Below, one piece after another: positions 1 through 8,512 of a DNA stretch of 59,730 nucleotides. The notes beneath the pieces are model-generated. The model had not been told where the DNA came from. It made no database searches and saw only the letters and a list, made by a program, of their open reading frames with translations. The stretch is from Herbinix sp. (GTDB lineage Bacteria > Bacillota > Clostridia > Lachnospirales > Lachnospiraceae): positions 1 through 59,730 of the forward strand of contig JAQUYQ010000003.1 in the NCBI GenBank assembly GCA_028691795.1, written 5' to 3'. The position numbers were made by a program, and so were the translations under genes. Positions within the stretch are counted from its first letter, which is position 1; every line of letters starts with the position of its first letter.

Positions 1-523
1 TCCAAGCATTATTCAAAACGGTATCGGTCACCGCTCTCCCGTTTACTGTCATAACATAATAATTCGGACTAATGATATACGCAAATGCATCTTTTATTTT
101 CTTTTTATTTAGAAAAAGCTTGCTTCGAAACCACAATGTATTCTGATTCATCTGTGACGATCCCATCCACATTGCCTTCCAAGATTTTTTCTCCATAATA
201 CCAGTTATAAATAGACCGACATCACTTAGATACTCATTCATTTGATTATCAATTATTTTAACCTGGTAATAATATCTTTCCGCTGTCTCAAGAGCCTCTC
301 CGCCATAAGTAATATTCGTAGATAAATCTGATAACACGGTGCCAGAATCCCAGATAGCCATACTACTATCCTCAAAAGGATCTTTATGCTTACTCACGAT
401 CAGCCTATAGGAAAGTTGTTTCACACCCTCCAAGGCTCCAATCCCTTGCCAAGAAAATCTAGGCCGTTCAAGATCAATACCAATAGGATTTTCTAAATAC
501 TCACAAAATATTTTTATCCTCAT
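1..523 (-). CDS. Alpha-L-rhamnosidase (GH78), N-terminal part, cut by window edge
   Basis: The first 174 codons of a gene that runs off the left edge, open throughout. The N-terminus carries the signature ENPIGID (residues 11-17) and PRFSW (21-25), typical of the N-terminal beta-sandwich region of bacterial alpha-L-rhamnosidases. Further on are AIWDSG and a segment around NYYVMTVNGRAV, which resembles the rhamnosidase N domain. The family releases terminal L-rhamnose from plant glycans. No signal peptide is visible, so a cytoplasmic enzyme is likely. The start is an ATG preceded by AAGGTG at about 11 nt. The catalytic (alpha/alpha)6 barrel lies outside the window, so activity cannot be judged. 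It has its own predicted promoter upstream. Confidence 0.85.
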   Translation of the reverse strand, partial: MRIKIFCEYLENPIGIDLERPRFSWQGIGALEGVKQLSYRLIVSKHKDPFEDSSMAIWDSGTVLSDLSTNITYGGEALETAERYYYQVKIIDNQMNEYLSDVGLFITGIMEKKSWKAMWMGSSQMNQNTLWFRSKLFLNKKKIKDAFAYIISPNYYVMTVNGRAVTDTVLNNAW

Positions 524-674
524 TCTTTTCTAATCACCTTTTTACTTTCAAATATTTTTAAATTAAATTTAGTCAAATATATTACTTATATAATTTACAT
601 ATTTTTATAACTCTAACTAGTTTAATTGTGCACAACGTTCTTTAGTTGGGTTATTAAACAATGTTTATAGTATA

Positions 675-703
675 TTTATACCATTACCTTTCTATTATGT
701 CAA
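675..703 (-). promoter_or_regulatory. Sigma-A type promoter for the rhamnosidase gene
   Basis: On the minus strand TTGACA (703-698) is followed after exactly 17 bp by TATAAA (680-675). This is near-consensus and would give a leader of roughly 145 nt before the ATG at 523. The rest of 541-950 is AT-rich with no convincing gene. Confidence 0.6.
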
Positions 704-951
704 TAGTTTTAACAGATATTTTTAAGTAAATTACTGTGCTATTTTTACTAAATATAGTTGATTAATATTTACCTAAATTAGATTAAAATAATATCTATAA
801 ATCGCTTCATATTTCTTTTTTTATCAGAATATTATTCTTTAGCAGCATTAAATTTAGTATAAAAACATTCATTGTTTCTTAATTTATGGCAAAAAAAACA
901 CTCATCATGAAATAAACGAGTGCGCGCTATCCCCTTCATATTCAATTTACC

Positions 952-1041
952 TTTATCTATTACATTACATTTATCTATTACATTGCATTTATCTGTTACA
1001 TTGCATTTATCTGTTACATTGCATCTATCTGTTACAATGCA
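952..1041. repeat. Five tandem 18-bp repeats overlapping the end of the GDPD gene
   Basis: Five near-identical units of the form TTTATCTGTTACATTGCA run head to tail at 952, 970, 988, 1006 and 1024. The unit at 1024-1041 supplies the last codons and the TAG stop of the glycerophosphodiesterase; the other four lie just downstream. Another frame stays open through the array and encodes a CNVTDK repeat, but that ORF has no credible ribosome site. Confidence 0.85.
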
Positions 1042-1780
1042 TTTTCTGTTCATATTCATCCACTACGTTACGTCCTATATCAGGATAATTGGTAATCATC
1101 ACATCGATCCCGTTTTCGCAAATCCTCTTCATATCATTTAATTTGTTTACAGTCCAAACCCGTATCCCTATTCCGCGCAACTTACAATCCTTAATAAAGT
1201 CCGGATACTGCAGATTATATAATGCTGGGTGCAATGCTTCTACATGATATTTCAAAGCGTAATCAGGCATATTTATATATCCATCCTCATACAAAAACCC
1301 TGTTTGTACACAAGAATCTAATTCTTTTAATTTCATCACAGAATAATGATTAAAGGAAGAATAAATGATACGGTCCTGAAGCCCATATCTGTTTGTCAAG
1401 TCCATTACTCTTTCTTCCAGCTTTTCATAAAATACCACTCCATTTTTTAGCTCTACATTCAGTGATAAGTTTGTATCTTTTAGTAGGAGATATACCTCTT
1501 CCAGAGTAGGAATCCTAACCTTTCCGTACTCAGGAAACTTCTTGTTCACGTTCAGCTTAGATAATTCTTCATATGTAAAATCTTTTATCCAGCCACTTGC
1601 GTCACTCACTCGGTTAACGGTTTCATCATGGATAATTACAAGCTGATTATCTTTTGTCATCTGTACATCCAACTCTACGCCATCTGCACCCATCTCGATC
1701 GCTTTTTGAAATGCTTCTATTGTATTTTCCGGAGCGTATCCGCTTGCACCTCGATGCGCCCATACCTGTGTTCTTTTCAT
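1025..1780 (-). CDS. Glycerophosphodiester phosphodiesterase
   Basis: A 251-residue cytosolic GDPD-family enzyme that hydrolyses glycerophosphodiesters to glycerol-3-phosphate and an alcohol. Visible are the catalytic HRG motif (H9-R10) followed by GYAPENT, the metal-binding VELDVQ (E37, D39), and HD at 51-52 for the second catalytic histidine. WTVN and DVMITNYPD occur near the C-terminus, as in UgpQ-like proteins. No signal peptide is present, so it resembles cytoplasmic UgpQ more than periplasmic GlpQ. The start has GAAAGGAG 7 nt upstream. The C-terminal residues (HCNR) come from the first unit of an 18-bp tandem repeat, so the natural C-terminus may have been altered by repeat expansion. 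Confidence 0.92.
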   Translation of the reverse strand: MKRTQVWAHRGASGYAPENTIEAFQKAIEMGADGVELDVQMTKDNQLVIIHDETVNRVSDASGWIKDFTYEELSKLNVNKKFPEYGKVRIPTLEEVYLLLKDTNLSLNVELKNGVVFYEKLEERVMDLTNRYGLQDRIIYSSFNHYSVMKLKELDSCVQTGFLYEDGYINMPDYALKYHVEALHPALYNLQYPDFIKDCKLRGIGIRVWTVNKLNDMKRICENGIDVMITNYPDIGRNVVDEYEQKMHCNR

Positions 1781-1850
1781 ATTCCGCTCCTTTCAAGAGT
1801 TATTTCTTTGTAATATATAAAATCTTACTAATTCCTTACTTATTTGCTAT

Positions 1851-2807
1851 TTAAAAAAATATATTTTGCTCATCATCAATCTCCTGTTCCAAAAATAGAT
1901 TTGTAACTGCTCTCTCATAATCACATAATTTCTCTGATTTTTTTATTTTCTTATGGTACTTTTCATGATTAGTGAATACTCTTATCATATAAAACCAGAT
2001 TTCCTTCATCTTAAATAATACATTCCTATCCCCAAAAAGAATTTTTTGATAATCTTCCAGAATTCTATCATGAAATTCTTTTAGTAATGCCTTATCTAAC
2101 TTGGCATTTAATTCAATATTTCCGATTAATCCAGGATTAGCCAATAGTCCCCGTCCGACCATAATCGAATCTATACCAGGGAAATCAGTGATAAATTCAT
2201 TATAATCTGTAGCAGTGAAAAGATTTCCATTATAACAGACATGGTTTTTGCTTAAACTCATTGCATCTCGAAACACCTTTCGGTTTGGTATGTTTTTATA
2301 AAAATCCTTTTGAACTCTGGGGTGTATAATCAGTTCCTCCATCGGATATTTATTGAATATCTCAATGAGCTCATAAAATTCCTCCGGCTGTTCCTTCCCA
2401 ATCCTTGTTTTAACTGAAATTTTTGTTATCGACGCAGAGAAAATTTCCTCTAAAAATGCATCCAATTCTTCTTTTTTTGATAGGAAACCGGATCCCATGT
2501 TTTTTGAAACCACTGTTCCTGAAGGACATCCCAGATTCAGATTGATTTCGCCATAACCCAGTTGCTCTATAATCTTTGAGGTCTGAATAAAATCCTTTGC
2601 TTGATTCGTTAGTATTTGCGGAACCAGCATCAGTCCTTGATTATTCTCAGGTAAAATATCTTTCATTTCTTTGGATTTCAGATTTTGATTATGTTTACCC
2701 GCTATAAATGGCGAAAAGTATTTATCTATGCTATGGAAATAAGCATTATGGGCATTTCGATAAATGTAGCCTGTAATTCCTTCCATAGGTGCAAAGTAAA
2801 TGTTCAA
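1851..2807 (-). CDS. tRNA-dihydrouridine synthase family protein
   Basis: An FMN-dependent Dus family protein that reduces uridines in the tRNA D-loop. The N-terminus NIYFAPMEGIT is the conserved start of the TIM barrel. PQILTN (63-68) and NLGCPSG with the catalytic cysteine at residue 94 follow, then IHPR and VGRGLLANPGL. I chose a TTG start at 2807 because AAGGAG sits 9 nt upstream and homologues begin at this methionine. A longer in-frame TTG at 2852 lacks a ribosome site and would add 15 residues unlike the family. The resulting length (318 residues) is normal. It stands alone, without an adjacent nifR3-type partner. Confidence 0.88.
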   Translation of the reverse strand: MNIYFAPMEGITGYIYRNAHNAYFHSIDKYFSPFIAGKHNQNLKSKEMKDILPENNQGLMLVPQILTNQAKDFIQTSKIIEQLGYGEINLNLGCPSGTVVSKNMGSGFLSKKEELDAFLEEIFSASITKISVKTRIGKEQPEEFYELIEIFNKYPMEELIIHPRVQKDFYKNIPNRKVFRDAMSLSKNHVCYNGNLFTATDYNEFITDFPGIDSIMVGRGLLANPGLIGNIELNAKLDKALLKEFHDRILEDYQKILFGDRNVLFKMKEIWFYMIRVFTNHEKYHKKIKKSEKLCDYERAVTNLFLEQEIDDEQNIFF

Positions 2808-3161
2808 GTTCCATATCTCCTTATTCTCAACAAATTTCAAATAATGACTCAATCAATTAAATTTACATTTCATTTTCACCATTATAAAACATATTAATCT
2901 GAATATCAAAGATAATATCATTTTGCAAGGATATCTATGTAATCTAAATTTTCATAATATGTAAGATCTTGACTATCAGTATATTTGAGCATTTCTGGTT
3001 GACACTGTGAAATAAACTAGTTATTATTAACAGGAATTGAGAATTCCATACGTAACCTTGCATTGTGCAATGGTTATTTACTTGCCGACCTATTCGTTCA
3101 AAATTTCCCCCTTGGCATATTAAATTTTGGAGTTGCTTTTATCCATGAAAAATTCAATACA
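2808..3161. other. Intergenic, no gene recognised
   Basis: About 350 bp upstream of the dihydrouridine synthase. All six frames are broken, and no conserved fragment or strong dyad was seen apart from a small GGAATT/AATTCC palindrome near 3040. Confidence 0.5.
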
Positions 3162-3162
3162 G

Positions 3163-3218
3163 AAAAAGATGTTCTGTAAACATTCCTTCGAATAATAAAC
3201 GAATGTATCAGAACATCT
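3163..3218 (-). terminator. Rho-independent terminator of the esterase gene
   Basis: A ten-base perfect stem (AGATGTTCTG paired with CAGAACATCT, 3167-3176 and 3209-3218) extends inward through ACATTCG/CGAAGGAATGT. On the minus strand it is followed by TTTTTC. It lies 17 bp past the esterase stop. Confidence 0.85.
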
Positions 3219-3234
3219 AATTTTTGTTATATAA

Positions 3235-4095
3235 TTATACCGACCGTGTCGTTTTAAGCCATTGGAGAGCCATTGTCATCCAGTTAGGTACATTTCCAAG
3301 TTTTCTGATCTTCTCCATCCCATAGCCCACAGTATGATTTCCCAGCGACAGACCATGATCACCTTTCTGAAAGATGTGCAATTCATAAGGAATATGATAA
3401 ACTGCTAATGACTTTATGAAATCCATGATTTCCTCCATATCAGCATAGTTATCCTCTGCAGTTGTCCAAAGAAAGGTAGGTGGCATGTTCGATGTTATTT
3501 GATTTATTATATTCCATTCATCAATTTGAGAATTTTTTGGATTCAATGTTCCATAAATATAAGTAAACATCATCTCAATCAGTGTTCTCATTTCAGATGA
3601 GGTATCTTCATGCTTCATTTTAAAACGTTTAAAATCTAATATCGGATATCCTAAAATCAATGCATCTGGCTTAAACAAAGTATGATCTGCATTTAACGCT
3701 TTTGCGAACAATTCATTCTGCCAGGATACCGCGAAAGCAGATGCCACATGTCCGCCAGTTGAAAAGCCGGAGATGCAGATATTATTCGGATGTATTCCCC
3801 ATTTTGAAGCATTGGAACGTATCATCATTACCGCTCTTGCTAAATCAATAAAGGGTGAGGGGAATCTTGCCATTTCTCCAATGGAATATCTCAATATAAA
3901 TGCGGCATAGCCCTCGGAGATAAATTTTAATGCAACCGGTTCAGCCTCTTTCTCCGTAATTCCAAGATACGCACCACCTGGACAAATAATAACCGCGGGT
4001 TTTAATAACTGATGTTCCGGAAATGAATTCGGAATATATGCAGCTAACGAGGCATTCGAAAGACCTTCCTGCAAATGTATAACATCCAATATCAT
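3235..4095 (-). CDS. Alpha/beta-hydrolase esterase (acetyl-ester hydrolase type)
   Basis: A 286-residue cytosolic alpha/beta hydrolase of the Aes/BD-FAE group. The oxyanion-hole motif CPGGAYLG is at about 38-45. The nucleophile elbow GFSTGG carries the catalytic serine near residue 112. The likely acid is the aspartate in AEDN (about 215) and the histidine is in GDHGLS (about 247). Members deacetylate sugars or oligosaccharides, which would suit a plant-glycan user, but the substrate cannot be read from sequence. The start is ATG at 4095 because GGAGAGGAG sits 7 nt upstream; the in-frame TTG at 4134 has no ribosome site. A terminator follows. Confidence 0.85.
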   Translation of the reverse strand: MILDVIHLQEGLSNASLAAYIPNSFPEHQLLKPAVIICPGGAYLGITEKEAEPVALKFISEGYAAFILRYSIGEMARFPSPFIDLARAVMMIRSNASKWGIHPNNICISGFSTGGHVASAFAVSWQNELFAKALNADHTLFKPDALILGYPILDFKRFKMKHEDTSSEMRTLIEMMFTYIYGTLNPKNSQIDEWNIINQITSNMPPTFLWTTAEDNYADMEEIMDFIKSLAVYHIPYELHIFQKGDHGLSLGNHTVGYGMEKIRKLGNVPNWMTMALQWLKTTRSV

Positions 4096-4168
4096 ATGAT
4101 CGCTCCTCTCCAAATCTTTTAATAGATTATCCAATGTTTCAAAAATATATCAGTTATGTATACGAAAT

Positions 4169-4206
4169 AGGGCTCCTTAAGTAAATGAATCTACTTAAAG
4201 AACCCT
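4169..4206 (-). terminator. Terminator after the NSS transporter small subunit
   Basis: An inverted repeat with arms AGGGCTCCTTAAGTA (4169-4183) and TACTTAAAGAACCCT (4192-4206), 19 bp beyond the small ORF stop. The tail is only moderately T-rich (ATTTCG). Confidence 0.6.
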
Positions 4207-4225
4207 ATCGTCAGGTATTCTTAGC

Positions 4226-4351
4226 TTATTGTTTCTCAGCTTTCATCTTATTCTTCTTTTCAACGGAAAGCGCGATAACGATTGTAACAATTGCCCCACC
4301 CCATACTGTTCCTAATCCAACGATCATCATAATAATAGCACTTGTCGACAT
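4226..4351 (-). CDS. metS: MetS-family NSS transporter small subunit (41 aa)
   Basis: A 41-codon gene with an excellent ribosome site (TTGGAGG 7 nt before ATG). The product begins MSTSAIIMMIVGLGTVWGG, continues as one transmembrane helix and ends in a basic, charged tail (VEKKNKMKAEKQ). This matches the methionine/alanine importer small-subunit family, which accompanies NSS-type transporters such as MetP of Corynebacterium. It starts 19 bp after the stop of the 500-residue NSS transporter and is followed by a hairpin, so the pair is a clear operon. The protein is expected to sit in the membrane and be needed for transporter function. It is too short for routine gene callers. Confidence 0.88.
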   Translation of the reverse strand: MSTSAIIMMIVGLGTVWGGAIVTIVIALSVEKKNKMKAEKQ

Positions 4352-4369
4352 AGGTTATTCCTCCAATTA

Positions 4370-5872
4370 TTATTGAGCATTTGTTGTCCATTTTTTCTTG
4401 TAGAACATGATAGAAGTACCGATCATAATTACAACCGTTCCCCATCCATAAATAATATTGGAGATTACTCCAATTTTGTCCATGCTTGATAATCCGGTAA
4501 CAATATTAATAATATTTGTGACTACAACCGCACCCAGAAGTAAAGGTGTAAAGTATCGAAGTAAATAATCCCACCACTTACCAACCTTAAAGTCCGAGTA
4601 CTCATTTGCTTCCTTCCTAAGTTCTTTGGTTCCGTAGATATAACTGATTGCAACAACCTCAACCAAACCTAAACCTGCGATAACAATATTTCCTACATAA
4701 GCATCAACGATATCCAAAATATAATTAAAGCCAGCATAACTTGCAAAGCAAGCACTACCGATGAACCCAATGATTGAAATAATCGTAATTAGTTTCTTTC
4801 TGGGAATATTGAATTTATCCAGTGCTGCAGTTGCGAAGGACTCAAGCATTGAGATACTTGACGAAATACCTGCAATAAATAAGCAGAAGAAGAAAACAAA
4901 TCCCAATAATCCTTGAACTACAACATTACTTGACATGGTTGATATGGCAATGGGAAAGGCGATAAATGCAACACCTGCCCCTGTACCAAAGGATGTAAAT
5001 TCAACATTCATAGAATTAACCAAATAGCCTAACGTTGAAAACACTAAAACACCTGCGATAAGGTCAAAACTGGAGTTTGCAAATACGGTGATAAAAGCAC
5101 TATTAACAACATCTGCTTTTTCATGTAAATAGGAACCATATGCAATCATAACACCAACCGCTAAGGTAGTTGAGAAAAATACCTGCGCATAGGCAGAAAC
5201 CCAGATACCGGGATCTAATATTTTAGAAAAATCAGGTTTAAACAGAGCTTCCAATCCAATAGAAGCACCATTCAGGCGAACGGCATTAATCATAAAAACC
5301 AGCATTAATATCATTAACATTGGTGTAAAAATATTAGACATTTTCTCAATTCCGCCGGAAATGCCTTTCTTTACTATTAGCCAATTCGCAAGCCATACAA
5401 AAACCACAGCAATTAAAATATAAATACTTATTCCTGCACCCAGATCCATCGCATTTTCTGCACTACCGGTAACCATCCCCATGATGGGACCAGGGTCAGA
5501 AAGCCAGTTTATAATTCCAAACGCATGACCAAGTGAATAAACCATAAAAATTACAGATACAGCGATAATGGCCGAATAATAGGTCATTACTATAATCGGT
5601 ACCATTACTTGAACCCAACCAATAATCTCGAGTTTCTTTTTTAATTTAGAAAATGCTTTAACCGATCCACCACGAATTTTCCGTCCATAAGCATACTCCA
5701 TAATCATCAATGGAATAGCACAGGTAATCAGGGCAACAAAATAAGGTAACAGAAATGCTCCACCACCATTCTTATATGCCTGAAACGGGAATCTCCAAAG
5801 ATTTCCCAAACCAATCGCAGCACCTGCTGCAGCAAAGATAAACCCTTTTCTGCTTTGCCAATTTTCTCTCAT
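4370..5872 (-). CDS. Sodium-dependent NSS (SLC6/LeuT-fold) amino-acid transporter
   Basis: A 500-residue multi-pass membrane protein of the neurotransmitter:sodium symporter family. The hallmark GLGNLWRFPF (21-30) in helix 1 and KNGGGAFLLPYF in the following segment form the sodium and substrate sites. About eleven to twelve hydrophobic helices follow. The gene lies downstream of tryptophanase and upstream of a MetS-like subunit. Tryptophan (or another aromatic substrate of the lyase) is therefore the most likely cargo, by analogy with Tyt1/tnaA arrangements; this is inference from context. The start has GGGAGG 7 nt upstream. Confidence 0.9.
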   Translation of the reverse strand: MRENWQSRKGFIFAAAGAAIGLGNLWRFPFQAYKNGGGAFLLPYFVALITCAIPLMIMEYAYGRKIRGGSVKAFSKLKKKLEIIGWVQVMVPIIVMTYYSAIIAVSVIFMVYSLGHAFGIINWLSDPGPIMGMVTGSAENAMDLGAGISIYILIAVVFVWLANWLIVKKGISGGIEKMSNIFTPMLMILMLVFMINAVRLNGASIGLEALFKPDFSKILDPGIWVSAYAQVFFSTTLAVGVMIAYGSYLHEKADVVNSAFITVFANSSFDLIAGVLVFSTLGYLVNSMNVEFTSFGTGAGVAFIAFPIAISTMSSNVVVQGLLGFVFFFCLFIAGISSSISMLESFATAALDKFNIPRKKLITIISIIGFIGSACFASYAGFNYILDIVDAYVGNIVIAGLGLVEVVAISYIYGTKELRKEANEYSDFKVGKWWDYLLRYFTPLLLGAVVVTNIINIVTGLSSMDKIGVISNIIYGWGTVVIMIGTSIMFYKKKWTTNAQ

Positions 5873-5969
5873 GATTGTACCTCCCCAGGATACTATATAG
5901 TTATCATTTATTTGTTGAGAAGATTTAATATCGTTGTCACTTATTTTATTCCATTCTTGATTAAAGTAT

Positions 5970-5986
5970 AAGCACCTTCGGTGCTT
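5970..5986 (-). terminator. Small hairpin between tryptophanase and the transporter
   Basis: AAGCACC and GGTGCTT flank a three-base loop in the 280-bp gap after tnaA. There is no strong T-run on either strand, so it may be a weak terminator or a processing site. An imperfect ATTGCTAT/ATAGTAAT stem lies just beyond it (around 6005-6035). Confidence 0.35.
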
Positions 5987-6152
5987 TCCGGATACAATAC
6001 ATTGCTATAGCTGGTTTACCGGCATAGTAATATATTGCATCTAGAAATGTGATTAACACCTTTTAACACCTTAATCTTCTTTATAAAAACTGCAGTTTTA
6101 AATCTATGAGAATTGTTTGAGAAACTATAATACTATTAAAGTTTTGTACATA

Positions 6153-7541
6153 TTATTTATTCAATGGTCTTAATCTCGCTAAGAAATGTCTTAACACCGG
6201 TGGCTCATAGTCAAAGGTTAACCCAACTAAGCTATCCTTCTGTTCCATTACTTTTCGGAATCCTTCAACAATTTCATCCATATGGCTTTGAGTGTAAACT
6301 CTTCTTGGAATTGTTAATCGAACCAATTCCAACGGTGCCGGTTCCTGTATTCCTGTTAGAGGATTTCTTCCTAAAAGGAAAGATCCAATCTCTACCGCAC
6401 GAACACCGGATGCCAGATATAGCGCATTACATAATGCTTGAGCCGGGAACTCATCTCCAGGAATGTTAGGCAGTATTTTTCTAGCATCAACAAAAACTGC
6501 ATGGCCACCAGTAGGATATTGAATCGGTATACCAATTTCCATTAATTTGTCACCAAGATACTTAATCTGTCCCAGACGATACCTCAGATAATCCTCATCG
6601 ATACCTTCATAAAGACCTCTGGCTAATGCTTCCATATCTCTTCCAGATAAACCTCCGTAAGTTGCGAAGCCTTCCATTGGTACACATCTTGCTTGAGCAC
6701 CTTTGTATATTTCCTCCTCCCTTTTAATTGCAATCATTCCACCCATATTTACGATAGCATCTTTTTTTGCACTCATCGTTAAAACATCTGCATAAGAATA
6801 CATTTCTTTTATAATATCTTTTATAGCAACATTCTCATATCCTGCTTCTCTTAGCTTAATAAACATTGCGTTTTCAGCAAATCTTGCAGAATCCATTACG
6901 ATTCGTTTTCCATACTTATCAGCAACTCTTTTTAATTCTTTCATATTAGCCATTGAAACAGGTTGCCCGCCTGCTGAATTATTTGTTACTGTCATAATGA
7001 AGAATGCTATGTTATCTTCACCAACTTCTGTTATAAATGCTTCCAAAGCCGGTATGTTAAAATTACCTTTGAAATCATAATAAGTACCTGTATCGGTTGC
7101 CTCCGGAATCAAAAAATTCTTAGCTTTCGCTCCTGATAATTCCACATGTGCTTTTGTTGTATCAAAATGAAAATTACTGCATACATATTGGCCCTGTTTT
7201 AATAATAATGGGAATAATACCTGTTCTGCACCTCTTCCTTGATGAGTTGGTACAACAAAATCATAATCAAAAATATCTTTTACAGCGTTACAGATATTAT
7301 AGTAGTTTTTACTTCCAGCATAAGCTTCATCACCAAGCATAATACCCGCCCACTGATTATCACTCATTGCTCCGGTACCACTATCCGTAAGAAGATCAAT
7401 ATAAACATCTTTTGATTTTAATAGAAAGGGGTTGTATCCCGCTTCTTCTAGTGCCTTTTTTCTTTCTTCTTCCGATATAATATGAAGCGGTTCTACCATT
7501 TTAATTTTAAACGGCTCTGCTGGATGCTTTGCGTTAGTCAT
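6153..7541 (-). CDS. tnaA: Tryptophanase (L-tryptophan indole-lyase)
   Basis: A 462-residue PLP enzyme of the tryptophanase/tyrosine phenol-lyase family, which splits tryptophan to indole, pyruvate and ammonia. The PLP lysine lies in MSAKKD (about K259), with THQGRG and DSARFAENA in expected positions. The segment [14 protein letters not shown] follows tryptophanase; tyrosine phenol-lyases have RSMERG here, so tryptophanase is favoured. The N-terminal part ([19 protein letters not shown]) looks more TPL-like, as in several clostridial enzymes. The start is ATG at 7541 with AGGAGG 7 nt upstream; an upstream in-frame TTG is discarded. No Trp-containing leader peptide was found. Confidence 0.92.
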   Translation of the reverse strand: MTNAKHPAEPFKIKMVEPLHIISEEERKKALEEAGYNPFLLKSKDVYIDLLTDSGTGAMSDNQWAGIMLGDEAYAGSKNYYNICNAVKDIFDYDFVVPTHQGRGAEQVLFPLLLKQGQYVCSNFHFDTTKAHVELSGAKAKNFLIPEATDTGTYYDFKGNFNIPALEAFITEVGEDNIAFFIMTVTNNSAGGQPVSMANMKELKRVADKYGKRIVMDSARFAENAMFIKLREAGYENVAIKDIIKEMYSYADVLTMSAKKDAIVNMGGMIAIKREEEIYKGAQARCVPMEGFATYGGLSGRDMEALARGLYEGIDEDYLRYRLGQIKYLGDKLMEIGIPIQYPTGGHAVFVDARKILPNIPGDEFPAQALCNALYLASGVRAVEIGSFLLGRNPLTGIQEPAPLELVRLTIPRRVYTQSHMDEIVEGFRKVMEQKDSLVGLTFDYEPPVLRHFLARLRPLNK

Positions 7542-7573
7542 TTGAATTCCTCCTACCAATTATTTATTATATT

Positions 7574-7590
7574 GATAATAAATTATTATC
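7574..7590. promoter_or_regulatory. 17-bp palindrome upstream of tnaA, candidate operator
   Basis: GATAATAAATTATTATC is a perfect dyad centred about 40 bp before the tnaA start and close to its ribosome site. It could be the binding site of the YheO-type regulator encoded next door. This is inference from position, and AT-rich palindromes can arise by chance. Confidence 0.3.
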
Positions 7591-7678
7591 ATGATGTTAT
7601 TGTATACTTTTTTCAATACTTTGTCAATATCATCATCAAAAATATACATAATAAATAAACAGGTAAATATTTCTTTGT

Positions 7679-7724
7679 TAAAAAAGCCATGATAATGTGG
7701 ATTTAGTCACAAAATCATGGCTTT
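7679..7724 (-). terminator. Rho-independent terminator of the YheO-type regulator gene
   Basis: An eleven-base perfect stem (AAAGCCATGAT with ATCATGGCTTT, 7683-7693 and 7714-7724) is followed on the minus strand by a run of T. It lies 77 bp past the regulator stop. Confidence 0.85.
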
Positions 7725-7800
7725 GTATTAGTATGAATTCTTACTGTGATAAAATTATATCAGCAAATTATTATACTATAACAATTACTTAAACTATTAC

Positions 7801-8460
7801 TTAAACTCTTTTTATCTTGCTTAAATAACGATAAACGGTTGCTTCTGAAATTCCTAATACTTCTGAAACTTCACTGACTGCACCTTTAATCAAAAAGAAC
7901 TTTTCCATATTTAAACGTTTTACTATTTCAACTTTTTCTTCAACCGAAAGACGATCGATCGATATCTCACCGGAATTTGTTACCTCATTGATAATTCCTT
8001 GAATCATATCTCTTGGTGAGGAGTGAAAAGCTTCAATATTATTATCCTTTTCAATGGGCTTAACGTTAGGGATAAAGGCCAACTTTTGGAGTAATTCTGC
8101 AGCCTGTTGGTATTTTGAAACATCGATATTAATGCTAAGCATGCCTTTGGGATTACCATTCTTATCCAATATAAAAAAACTATTTGATTTCAACGATGTA
8201 TTGTTTTTTGATAATCCTAAATAATTTAAATAGTAAGGTGGTCCTTCTTTTCCTTTATCCTTTAGTTTTGACAAAGCAAAACTAGTTAAAGGGTCTCCAA
8301 TTGTTCTTCCACTTATATGACCATTATGTATCGCAATAATGGAATGATTAATATCTCTAAAGTCATATAGAACAACTTCCGTATTCTCACCAAAGCATGC
8401 TCCTAAAAAATCAACAAGCTGTATATACGACGAAAAATCGAAATCTGAACTGATAATCAT
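7801..8460 (-). CDS. YheO/DauR-type transcriptional regulator (PAS-like plus HTH)
   Basis: About 219 residues. The N-terminal two thirds match the YheO-like PAS domain (FLGACFGENTEVVLYDF, then a FFILDKNGNPKGMLSINID segment). The C-terminus is a DauR-like helix-turn-helix (VSEVLGISEATVYRYLSKIK). Such proteins regulate amino-acid catabolism, for example D-arginine use by DauR. The divergence in function, the adjacency to tnaA and the shared orientation suggest control of tryptophan breakdown. The start is ambiguous: a GTG at 8463 and an ATG at 8460 overlap the AAGAGGTG sequence, leaving an unusually short ribosome spacing for both. Confidence 0.8.
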   Translation of the reverse strand: MIISSDFDFSSYIQLVDFLGACFGENTEVVLYDFRDINHSIIAIHNGHISGRTIGDPLTSFALSKLKDKGKEGPPYYLNYLGLSKNNTSLKSNSFFILDKNGNPKGMLSINIDVSKYQQAAELLQKLAFIPNVKPIEKDNNIEAFHSSPRDMIQGIINEVTNSGEISIDRLSVEEKVEIVKRLNMEKFFLIKGAVSEVSEVLGISEATVYRYLSKIKRV

Positions 8461-8512
8461 CACCTCTTAATTTTATTATATTAAGAATATTTTATCACCG
8501 TACTAATAATTG

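Noticed and set aside
832-1059. 75-codon minus-strand frame with a CNVTDK repeat
   Set aside because: It is the third-frame reading of an 18-bp tandem repeat, overlaps the GDPD end and has no ribosome site. The openness follows from a repeat length divisible by three.
4260-4445. 61-codon minus-strand frame over the transporter end
   Set aside because: It is out of frame with both the NSS transporter and the MetS-like gene, which has the better ribosome site and composition.
6050-6075. Direct repeat TTAACACCTT between tnaA and the transporter
   Set aside because: Two adjacent 10-bp copies in AT-rich DNA with no promoter geometry; probably chance.
6153-7541. Tyrosine phenol-lyase instead of tryptophanase
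   Set aside because: The N-terminal third is TPL-like, but the substrate-specificity segment RAVEIGSF and the DSARFAENA motif follow tryptophanase.
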